DNA of 64,000 nucleotides, taken from assembly GCA_016716525.1 (NCBI GenBank), contig JADJWE010000001.1, positions 1,984,001 to 2,048,000 on the forward strand. The letters are read 5' to 3'. Shown piece by piece: positions 26,710 to 34,330 of the stretch. The position numbers and the translations under genes are program-made. Position 1 is the stretch's first letter. The number at the start of each line of letters is the position of its first letter. A model generated the notes under the pieces. It saw only the letters and a program-made list of their open reading frames with translations, had not been told where the DNA came from and searched no databases. This stretch comes from Candidatus Flexicrinis affinis. Its GTDB lineage: Bacteria > Chloroflexota > Anaerolineae > Aggregatilineales > Phototrophicaceae.

Positions 26710-28356
26710 CTAGGCGCCTGTGGCAGGCGTCCTTGTCGGGGTCGGCGTCGGGGTGCGCGTTGGTCCGAGGATGATCGGCAAGGTCGGAAGCGGCGCGATC
26801 AGTGTCGGAAGCACGTTGCACGGCAGTCCGAGGCAGGTTTCGCAGACACCGTCACCGTCGCTGTCCACGCAGGGGTCGAGATCGTCGCATCGCCCGTCCG
26901 CATCGCGATCGGTGCAGTTCGAGCAATCGCCCAGCGTGCAGACGACTTCGTCCACGTCGCAGATCCCGTTATTGTTCAAGTCGAGGCACCCGCAGTCGGC
27001 CGCCGAGCCGGAACACGGGTCGAGGATGTCGCAGCGCCCGTCGCCGTCACGGTCCTCGCAGATCGCCCCATCACATTGGCCGTCCATGTTGAGGTCGATG
27101 CACACCAGCGGATCGCAAACCCCGTCACGGTCGCGGTCTTCACACGTGATATCGCACGTGCCATCCCGATCGGCATCTGTGCAGCCGCACGTCGCCGGAT
27201 CGGCGCCGGCAGGGCACGATGGCAGCAGCACCGGCAGGTCCACATCGATCACGGTCGTCGTGTTGGCCCGTTCAATCTGCGGCATGGTGGCAGGAGGCGG
27301 TACGTCGATCGGGCGCTCCATCGCGTCCATCGCCTCCGATGCCATTGCGAACATCTCTGGCGCGATCGGCTGCGGCATGGTCGGCGCTTCGGCCGCGTGG
27401 AATTGCTCGTCCATCCGCACAATCGTTTCGGATCCGGGCACGAGGACGCGCATCACGCCCTGAGCGCGAATCATGCCCCGCCCTTCCATCAGCGCAAACG
27501 AAAGCCCATCCTCGGTGTCGGTGATCACAGCCGTAGAGCCGAGCGACACGTCGACGCCGTTGACGTTGAACGTCACCATGCCGACTCCTTCGGGAGTCTG
27601 CACCACCACCCCATCAGACGGCGCCTCCTCGCACGTCTGACGCCCGATGCCGGTGCGGAAATAGAACGCCTGCATCGGGTTGGCGACGAGCGACGTGCGT
27701 TCGACCTCGGGCAGCAGCTCTGCGTCGACGTCGATCAGTTCGCCCAGCACCCACCCGGTGCGCGTTCGGTAGTGATCGTATTTCACCCGGTACCACAGGC
27801 TGCCGGTGGTGCTCTCTGCTTTTCCGGTGACAAGCGCCGTCTGACCGCGGCGCAGCGACCCGACGACATCGGCATCGCCCGACGGCAGATAGCGCACGTT
27901 TGACGCAACACGCACCTGACCGGGTACGCGCGCTTGATCGCGGGTGGCGTCCTCGATGGTGACGTCGCCAAACAACACGAACGTGACGTTCTGACCCGGC
28001 AGCGTGTCCGGCAGATTGGCCTGCAAGCGCATCACCGCGACGCCCCATTCCTGCCTGACTTCGTTGAGCGGGCTGAGCTGAAGCGCGCGGATGCTGCCGA
28101 CCGGCGCGATATCGCCGACCTGATTGAAAACCAGATCACTGACGCCGACAGCCGGTGTAGCCATGCCCGACACGTTGCCGTAACAGACTTCGTTGCGCCC
28201 GGTCGCCTCGCACGCGGCGTCTGCTGCTTGGAGAGCGGTCTGGACCAGTGCAAAGCAAGGGGCGGGCTGCCTCGGCTGCGCGCCGACCGACGTGCCGACC
28301 GCCAGCACAATGAGCGTCCAGATCGCTCGCCTTATGCGGGTGGTGAAGGATGTCAT
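26710..28356 (-). CDS. secreted SH3 paralog family member 2 (Ca-binding-like DxDxDG repeats)
   Basis: 548 residues from the ATG at 28356 (GGGGAA upstream). A signal peptide ends near VGAQ. The family domain has C34-X14-C49-X8-C58-YG, WGVAVMRLQ, LPGQNVTFVLFGD, an SH3 domain (WYRVKYDHYRTRTGWVLG) and PMQAFYFRTGIGR. The C-terminal third is a Cys- and Asp-rich array of about eight units with the pattern D-x-D-x-D-G-x-C-D, like thrombospondin type 3 calcium-binding repeats. It ends in a Pro/Thr tail (TPTPTPTRTPATGA). It probably binds calcium outside the cell. Follows member 3 by 37 bp. Confidence 0.88.
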   Translation of the reverse strand: MTSFTTRIRRAIWTLIVLAVGTSVGAQPRQPAPCFALVQTALQAADAACEATGRNEVCYGNVSGMATPAVGVSDLVFNQVGDIAPVGSIRALQLSPLNEVRQEWGVAVMRLQANLPDTLPGQNVTFVLFGDVTIEDATRDQARVPGQVRVASNVRYLPSGDADVVGSLRRGQTALVTGKAESTTGSLWYRVKYDHYRTRTGWVLGELIDVDAELLPEVERTSLVANPMQAFYFRTGIGRQTCEEAPSDGVVVQTPEGVGMVTFNVNGVDVSLGSTAVITDTEDGLSFALMEGRGMIRAQGVMRVLVPGSETIVRMDEQFHAAEAPTMPQPIAPEMFAMASEAMDAMERPIDVPPPATMPQIERANTTTVIDVDLPVLLPSCPAGADPATCGCTDADRDGTCDITCEDRDRDGVCDPLVCIDLNMDGQCDGAICEDRDGDGRCDILDPCSGSAADCGCLDLNNNGICDVDEVVCTLGDCSNCTDRDADGRCDDLDPCVDSDGDGVCETCLGLPCNVLPTLIAPLPTLPIILGPTRTPTPTPTRTPATGA

Positions 28357-28393
28357 GGCATTTCCCCGGTTACCACTTCCATGGTTCGTCCAC

Positions 28394-30088
28394 TTACGGA
28401 AGACTCTTGACGATCGGGTTCGCGTCAGGCACCGTGACCTCGTAGACAATCGCAGACGTCGCGCGGTCAACTGCGTACCAGTGTTCGCCCAAATAGACGC
28501 CGCTACTATATGTTGTGTTGCCGGAGTCTAGGACGGCCAGGTTCGATGGGTTGCACCACTCGTCCTTCCTGCCTACGTCAAACGACTCTGAAGTTCCAGT
28601 GAAGTTGAACTGAATGGTGCTGATGAAGCTGCTGAAATCAATCGCACAGGGCGGCACGTCGACTCCGAACGGCTGTTGCAGGCAGAATCCGTCCGACCAG
28701 CACGCCTCGACGAGCGCGCCATAAGTGGCCGGCCCGGCGTACGTGTGGCTGGCCGTCACGCCGCCGCCGAAGGTGCCGTCGCCGAAGTTCCAGTTGATCG
28801 TCGAGGGCGCATCGGGCCCGGCGTTGGCCGTGAAGTTGGCGGTGAAGTAGTTGCGCGAGTATCCGGCGCTGACGAACCGCGACGGTCCGCCCGGCGTCAC
28901 TGTCGGGCCGCCCGGCGTAGCGACAACCACAGGGCTCCCGCCCGTTCCCGGCGTTGCACCCGGCGCCGAACTCGCAGGCACGTCACTTTCGACCGGCGTG
29001 GGTGTGCGGCGAACGGCTGGTGGCGGAATGGTCACGTCCTCAGGAAGCAGTTCGAGGACCGGTTCAAGCAGCGCGATTTCCTCGGCATCGAAAGGCCGGA
29101 CCGGTCCCGGTGGGCCCTGCACCAGATGATCAGGTGTACGCGAGCAGCTGCTTTCGCCCGGATTCAAATTGACCAAGATGCCTGCTGAGCGCAAATCGGC
29201 ATCGCCGCTAATCAAGGACACGCAGGTCTGATCGACGTCGCCGCGCGAGTTGATGTACGCCGTCGATCCCATCGCGATCTCGATGCCGTTGACCGTGAAG
29301 CTCACCTTGCCCGCGCCGGCCGGAGTCTGCACGACCACACCGTCAGCCGGCGCGGCGGCGCACGACGGCCGGCCGATGCCGGTCCTAAAATAAAACGCCT
29401 GCATCGGGCTATAGGTGAGTGAATCGGCAGTGACGGCAGGAATGTCCGTCAGGTCTGCATCGACGAGATCGCCGAGCACCCAACCGGTCTTGGTGCGATA
29501 GTCCTCGAACCGTACGCGCAGCCACAACTCGTCGAGGCTGTTGGTGTACTGACCCGTCACGACAACCGCGCCACGCGCGCTCAACGAACCGACGATCGGG
29601 CTGGTGTCGTTCGGACCAATGCGGATGTTGGCGGCGGTCCGCGCCGTGCCTTCCGCCCGGCCCTGCACCCCCGTGTCGGCTTCGATCGACGTATCGCCGA
29701 ACAGGATGAACGTGACGTTCTGCCCCGGCAGCGAATCGGGCAGCGTGGCCTGCAGCTTCATCAGCGCAACGCCCCACTGGTTCAACGCTTCATCGAATGG
29801 GCTGAGTTCGAGCGCTTGCACCCGCAACAGATGCTCAATGTCACCGGCCGACTCAAACGCAAAATCGTCGACGCCGTCAAAGGGCGTCGCGACGTTGAGG
29901 ACGTTGCCGTAGCACACTTGATTGCGGCCAGTCTCGGTACACAGCTGATCGGCAGCTCGAAGCGCGCCTTGAACGAGCGTGATGCACGCTTCGGGAGTCT
30001 GCTGGGCGAGCGCCATCATGGCGACCAGTGCGAGGGAAACCGCACCGCCAAGCTTGCCAAGTCTGCTGAGTCGTAACCACTGCCGCAT
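28394..30088 (-). CDS. secreted SH3 paralog family member 3 (PKD domain)
   Basis: 564 residues with a signal peptide (to about residue 29). The family domain has C35-X14-C50-X8-C59-YG, WGVALMKLQ, LPGQNVTFILFGD, an SH3 domain (LWLRVRFEDYRTKTGWVLG) and PMQAFYFRTGIGRPSC. After a Thr/Pro/Gly linker comes a PKD-type beta sandwich (WNFGDGTFGGG, SHTYAGPATYGALV, residues about 415-465) and a final 100-residue module with two Cys pairs. PKD domains are usual in surface proteins that bind glycans or proteins. It is 24 bp after member 4 and 37 bp before member 2, on one probable transcript. Confidence 0.88.
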   Translation of the reverse strand: MRQWLRLSRLGKLGGAVSLALVAMMALAQQTPEACITLVQGALRAADQLCTETGRNQVCYGNVLNVATPFDGVDDFAFESAGDIEHLLRVQALELSPFDEALNQWGVALMKLQATLPDSLPGQNVTFILFGDTSIEADTGVQGRAEGTARTAANIRIGPNDTSPIVGSLSARGAVVVTGQYTNSLDELWLRVRFEDYRTKTGWVLGDLVDADLTDIPAVTADSLTYSPMQAFYFRTGIGRPSCAAAPADGVVVQTPAGAGKVSFTVNGIEIAMGSTAYINSRGDVDQTCVSLISGDADLRSAGILVNLNPGESSCSRTPDHLVQGPPGPVRPFDAEEIALLEPVLELLPEDVTIPPPAVRRTPTPVESDVPASSAPGATPGTGGSPVVVATPGGPTVTPGGPSRFVSAGYSRNYFTANFTANAGPDAPSTINWNFGDGTFGGGVTASHTYAGPATYGALVEACWSDGFCLQQPFGVDVPPCAIDFSSFISTIQFNFTGTSESFDVGRKDEWCNPSNLAVLDSGNTTYSSGVYLGEHWYAVDRATSAIVYEVTVPDANPIVKSLP

Positions 30089-30112
30089 GACTACCTGCCT
30101 CTACTTGGGACG

Positions 30113-31456
30113 TTAAGGGGTCGGTGTGATAACTGCCGTGACCGCTGGCAGCGGCGTTTCGGTCGGGCCGCGCGTTGGCTTCGGCGTCTTTGGCGGCCGT
30201 GTAGGGGCCGGCACTGCGTTTGTGGGCAGCTGCGGCGGCGCATCAGACACCGGAACGCTGGTTTCGCCGGTCGCGATCGGGACGTCCGCGGGGACGCGGG
30301 TCGAAACCGGGCGGAACACCGGGCGCGGCGTATTGGTCGCTGCCGGTTCCGGAATGTCGACATGCTCCGGCAGAAGATCCAGCACCGGCTCGATGAGCGC
30401 GATCTCGTCGGGATCGAAGGCTTCCGGCTCATTCGGCGCGCCGGACGCTACACCCGAAGAATCGACCGGTACGCAGCTTCGCTCGCCGGGCAAAACCACC
30501 TGCGACACGCCGCCGCTCTCCACCCCGGCCGAGCCATCGAGCAGCGACACGCACATCTGGCCCCCTGACCGTGTAGATGATACGTAGGCCGTCGACCCGA
30601 GGTCAATTGCCACCCCATTCAACGTGAACTGGACGCGCGCAGCCCCGCGCGGGCTTTGGATCACCATGCCGTCACGGGGCGCTTCGGCGCACGTCGGGCG
30701 GCCGATACCGGTGCGGAAATAGAACGCCTGCATCGGGCGCGGTCGGAAGGCGTTTGGATCGATGTCCGGCAGGCGGTCGAACGCAGTGGATAATGCCCGT
30801 CCGGTCACCCAGCCCGTGACAGACGCATCGCGCTGCTGCCCGACGCGCACCCACAATTCGCCGTGCGGGTCGACATACTTGCCGGACGCGTACACCGCGG
30901 AGCCAGCCGTTAGCCGAGCCAAAATCGTGCGCTCGTCGCCCGGGCGCGGAAGCACCATCGCCGTCGCCGTCACGTCCGCGCGGTAGTCGAGCGCATTGCC
31001 CACCGCGTTCTCGACCTCGACATCGCCGAAAAGAACAAACGTGACGTTCTGGCCGGGAAGCGTGTCGGGCAGGCTGGCCTGCGCCTGAATCAATACGACG
31101 CCCCAATGCGACGAATCGACATCGAGCGGGCTGAGATCGAGGATTTGCACGTCGTCAAGGGGAACCTTATGCCCCTGTGCCTCGAAGATCAGGTCGGGCG
31201 CGTCCGGTTGAGGCACAGCGGTGTTCAGCACGTGGCCGTAACACGCGTGGTTGCGCGCGGTGTCCGAACACTGTCGATCGGTAGCGGCAAGGGCCTCAAG
31301 CACGAGCGCACTGCACGACGCCTGCGGCGGCGCCGTCTGCGCCGAGGACTCGAGCGCCAGAGCAAAGCCGACGGTCAACACGACTGCGAACACACTGAGG
31401 TAAGCCGCCATCGTACGGCGAATACGTCTTGCCCTCAGACTGCCTGTATCACCCAT
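30113..31456 (-). CDS. secreted SH3 paralog family member 4 (Pro/Thr tail)
   Basis: 447 residues from the ATG at 31456 (TAGG about 6 bases upstream); ATGs at 31498 and 31513 are alternatives. A basic n-region and hydrophobic stretch (AAYLSVFAVVLTVGFALAL) form the signal. Family marks are C48-X14-C63-X8-C72-YG, WGVVLIQAQ, LPGQNVTFVLFGD, a degenerate SH3 domain (ELWVRVGQQRDASVTGWV) and PMQAFYFRTGIGRPTC. It ends with a long Pro/Thr/Val linker and no extra folded module. First gene of the 4-3-2 tandem, divergent from the deoxynucleoside kinase. Confidence 0.86.
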   Translation of the reverse strand: MGDTGSLRARRIRRTMAAYLSVFAVVLTVGFALALESSAQTAPPQASCSALVLEALAATDRQCSDTARNHACYGHVLNTAVPQPDAPDLIFEAQGHKVPLDDVQILDLSPLDVDSSHWGVVLIQAQASLPDTLPGQNVTFVLFGDVEVENAVGNALDYRADVTATAMVLPRPGDERTILARLTAGSAVYASGKYVDPHGELWVRVGQQRDASVTGWVTGRALSTAFDRLPDIDPNAFRPRPMQAFYFRTGIGRPTCAEAPRDGMVIQSPRGAARVQFTLNGVAIDLGSTAYVSSTRSGGQMCVSLLDGSAGVESGGVSQVVLPGERSCVPVDSSGVASGAPNEPEAFDPDEIALIEPVLDLLPEHVDIPEPAATNTPRPVFRPVSTRVPADVPIATGETSVPVSDAPPQLPTNAVPAPTRPPKTPKPTRGPTETPLPAVTAVITPTP

Positions 31457-31558
31457 ACCAAACCTACCGCGCGGCGCGTCAATGGAACCCCAATCCATTG
31501 TAAAGTGTTTCATTACCGTAATCCGTTGACGAATTGTCAGGGTTCATGTGCATCGCTG

Positions 31559-31587
31559 TTGATTCGGCCGGCGAATCCCGGGATACT
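31559..31587 (+). promoter_or_regulatory. possible promoter of the deoxynucleoside kinase gene
   Basis: TTGATT (31559-31564) and GATACT (31582-31587) are 17 bp apart, about 40 bp before the start codon. Confidence 0.45.
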
Positions 31588-31627
31588 TGCCCAATTGGGT
31601 TTGATCGAACGCGCAGTTAGGCAGGAT

Positions 31628-32275
31628 ATGACCGTCGAGCGCCAATTCAATTTCGTCGCCGTTGCGGGCAATATCGGCGCCGGAAAGAGCACGCTGACCG
31701 AAATGCTCGCGACCCGCTTCGGATGGCAGCCCTTCTACGAGGCTCACGCCGAAAACCCGTATCTCGCCAAGTTCTATAAGAACATGCGGCGCTGGAGCTT
31801 CCACTCGCAGGTGTTCTTTTTGGCGAAGCGGCTCGAACACCACCGCCTGCTGGCGGACTACCCCGGCAGCGTCATACAGGATCGCACCGTGTACGAAGAT
31901 GCGCAGGTGTTTGCGCGCAACCTCTACAAGCAAGGCAACATGAAGAAGCGCGACTGGAAGACGTACTGGTCGCTGTATCAGGCCGTGAGCGCGTTCCTGC
32001 CCCACCCGAACGTGATCGTCTACCTCAAGGCCAGCGTCGACACGCTGATGAGCCACATCGAAAAGCGTGGCCGCACGTACGAGGCGGAGATTCCGCGCAA
32101 GTACGTCGCGCAGTTGAACGCCCAGTACGACAAGTGGATCGATACGTGGACGCGCTGCCCGATCGTGGTGGTTGACATGGACGTGGTCGACTTCCAGCAC
32201 GATCCCGCGCAGTTCGACATCGTTTGCGAGGACGTTCGACAGGCGCTCCATCCGGGCATGGTGCCACTGCTGTAG
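31628..32275 (+). CDS. deoxynucleoside kinase (dGK/dAK type)
   Basis: 215 residues. It phosphorylates deoxynucleosides for salvage. The P-loop is GNIGAGKS (14-21). The catalytic/sugar-binding region is FYEAHAENPYLAKFY, where a Glu in the first loop acts as general base. The ERS-like DRTVYEDAQVFA segment and the Arg-rich LID (HIEKRGRTYE) fit the family. AGGCAGG precedes the ATG at 31628; longer readings run through non-coding sequence. Purine versus pyrimidine preference cannot be set from sequence. Confidence 0.92.
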   Translation: MTVERQFNFVAVAGNIGAGKSTLTEMLATRFGWQPFYEAHAENPYLAKFYKNMRRWSFHSQVFFLAKRLEHHRLLADYPGSVIQDRTVYEDAQVFARNLYKQGNMKKRDWKTYWSLYQAVSAFLPHPNVIVYLKASVDTLMSHIEKRGRTYEAEIPRKYVAQLNAQYDKWIDTWTRCPIVVVDMDVVDFQHDPAQFDIVCEDVRQALHPGMVPLL

Positions 32276-32286
32276 CCGTTACCTGC

Positions 32287-33312
32287 TCACTCGCGTAGTG
32301 GCAGATTCGGAATAGGACCCGCGACCGAGAGCAGTTGCCGTGCGATCCATCCCGTCTTTCCCTCGTAACTGACCTGAATCCAGCCGTCTGCCTTGCCGAC
32401 GGCGGTCACGGCAGTCCCGCTGGGAACCGACATGAGGATGTCGCCAGTCAAACTCGGCTGTGCCCGCACCCGGGCGTCGACGCGCACCGATGCGGCCGCG
32501 GTAAACCCGTCGTATCCCTGTGAGGACGCGGGAGCCGCCCCCAACGAGACCGGCATGGTTCCCGGCCGATCCCCGCCGCGGGGAAGCGCGTGAAACGTTG
32601 CCCCTGCCGCCTGCAGCTCACTCAGGATGGTGGGCAGCACACGGCCGGTAACGCGGTTGAGATCGTGAAAGATGACGATCACGCCGTCGCCGTAGTCGTA
32701 CGCGTTGTACGGATTATGAAACGCCCCGACCGAGACAGGCGTTCCGAGCACATTGGCGATGACGGCACGGTCGAACTCGAACGAGTCGAGATTGATCGTG
32801 GACGGCATCGCCCATCCGCAGTCATCGCTGTTCACGTTCCAGTTGTAGGTAATGATCGCCTCGTCACCCTGTGCAGGAAACGGGCGCGCCGCGCCGCCAG
32901 GCTGCCAGAACATCTTCTGCTGCGCATCGTAGAGATGTACGACGTCGCCGAGCGCCGCCCTCATCGCATCTTCCGTGCGCCAATAGGACTCACGCACCGC
33001 GTCGGCCGGCGCACCCGCGTATACGCCCTGCTCTTCCCACAAGTGATTGATGAGGGCATGGCCCTCGCGGACCTCGCGCTGCAACAGATGTTCACGGCCG
33101 GCGATCTGCGCGCCCGAGATCACGAACGATGCGCGCGCGTTGTACTGCGCCAGAGTATCGAGAATCTCGGGGGTATAGGTGTCGGTCGGGCCGTCCTCAA
33201 AGGCGAGATAGACCCGAAACGGTGGCGTATCCTGCGCGTTAAGGGGCAACAATAGCAAAAGTGTGAAGAAAAGCAGCCAACCAATGCGGTAACACGCGCT
33301 GGCCCGAAACAT
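32287..33312 (-). CDS. NodB-like polysaccharide deacetylase domain with C-terminal SH3 domain
   Basis: 341 residues, with a signal peptide to about residue 26 (LLLLLPLNAQ). Residues 30-225 follow the NodB fold, but motifs are altered. TFDDGP is AFEDGP, so the first Asp (the general base) is Glu. HSxxH is NHLWEE, keeping the first His and losing the second. Residues 265-325 are a bacterial SH3 domain (VRAQPSLTGDILMSVPSGT, WIQVSYEGKTGWIARQLL). It may have lost deacetylase activity, or use another metal arrangement, and bind peptidoglycan through SH3. GGAGG lies upstream of the ATG at 33312. Convergent with the kinase gene. Confidence 0.85.
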   Translation of the reverse strand: MFRASACYRIGWLLFFTLLLLLPLNAQDTPPFRVYLAFEDGPTDTYTPEILDTLAQYNARASFVISGAQIAGREHLLQREVREGHALINHLWEEQGVYAGAPADAVRESYWRTEDAMRAALGDVVHLYDAQQKMFWQPGGAARPFPAQGDEAIITYNWNVNSDDCGWAMPSTINLDSFEFDRAVIANVLGTPVSVGAFHNPYNAYDYGDGVIVIFHDLNRVTGRVLPTILSELQAAGATFHALPRGGDRPGTMPVSLGAAPASSQGYDGFTAAASVRVDARVRAQPSLTGDILMSVPSGTAVTAVGKADGWIQVSYEGKTGWIARQLLSVAGPIPNLPLRE

Positions 33313-33508
33313 GAGTGTGCATCCTCCAAAGCTCTAATTGCAGTATATTGCCTATTAGTGTAGAGGGCCTTAATGCAATTGGGTTACGTGCTTTGACACT
33401 GTGTTCCCTACGCCTGTGATACGATCAAGACACTGACGTCGGCCTGGAATCGCAGTACCGCGAAAAGCGCGGGCGCGGCGGGCCATAAACGTCGCGGAGG
33501 TATTCGGC

Positions 33509-34216
33509 ATGGTCGACCAACGAGATCTTGAGGCATGCACTGCTCTCGGCTACGTCCTGATCCGGCGGGGCAATCCGGAATGGTATTGGTCAGCGCCCCT
33601 TCTGCCATCCGACTTGATCAGTTTGTCACGCTGCATTTCCCGATTTCGGCTCGATCTGTTTTGGGGCTGGTCGGACAGGTATGCGGAGGAGGTGTCAGCG
33701 TTCGGCATCCCCGACGCGATGGTGGACGAGTTTCGAGAATGGTGCGGATCTGGACATAGAGCGGACGGATCACCATGGGCGGTTTTTTCGAACCCCGCCG
33801 CTGCACGGAAGTTCGCGGTTCGGTTTCATCTGCCGATGGACGACTTCTGGCTGATTGGCGTGGGCTGGCCCAATGTTCAAGGTGGCAAAGCTCTACCGAA
33901 TCTTCTCGTCGTCCGTGAACGCGCTGATACGGTTTGGCACGCTCCGGTGCCCGAATTGGATCGTACGGGCATCGTGCTCGGATACGACGTCGTAGGTGTT
34001 GAAGGAGGCGATTTCAGCCACTCGTGGCTGTGCAGCAATCTTCAGGTCGACATGAATGAAATGTACGGGATTCGGCCCAATACATACGGCCTGATCGACA
34101 CGTACGAGGACGCGCGGCGCATTAACGACTGGATCGATGAAGACGAGATGCAGGGGTTCCGCGCCGAGCCCGAACCCTATTCCACGTGGCTCCTCGTTTC
34201 ATATCCGTTGGTGTAG
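33509..34216 (+). CDS. hypothetical protein, 235 residues
   Basis: Soluble protein rich in Trp (about 13) and acidic residues, without signal peptide or TM helix. Segments such as WLIGVGWPNVQ, GYDVVGVEGGDFSHSWLCSNL and YGLIDTYEDARRINDWI give a mixed alpha/beta pattern. Its base composition is a little less GC-rich than the neighbours, which hints at transfer. It has its own upstream region (CGGAGG Shine-Dalgarno; TTGACA at 33393-33398). The Trp-rich, single-domain form resembles immunity or SUKH-type proteins, but I cannot assign a family. Confidence 0.72.
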   Translation: MVDQRDLEACTALGYVLIRRGNPEWYWSAPLLPSDLISLSRCISRFRLDLFWGWSDRYAEEVSAFGIPDAMVDEFREWCGSGHRADGSPWAVFSNPAAARKFAVRFHLPMDDFWLIGVGWPNVQGGKALPNLLVVRERADTVWHAPVPELDRTGIVLGYDVVGVEGGDFSHSWLCSNLQVDMNEMYGIRPNTYGLIDTYEDARRINDWIDEDEMQGFRAEPEPYSTWLLVSYPLV

Positions 34217-34232
34217 ATAGACCAATACCCCG

Positions 34233-34262
34233 TTGTATGGCTCGCGGGGACGGTGTTATGAT
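34233..34262 (+). promoter_or_regulatory. possible promoter of the korAB operon
   Basis: TTGTAT (34233-34238) and TATGAT (34257-34262), 18-bp spacing, about 65 bp before the korA ATG. Confidence 0.5.
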
Positions 34263-34330
34263 GATTAACGCCTCAACGAATTGAGACACCTTCGTCCGAT
34301 TCACGCAATAAACGCAAGGAGCAAGCGCGC

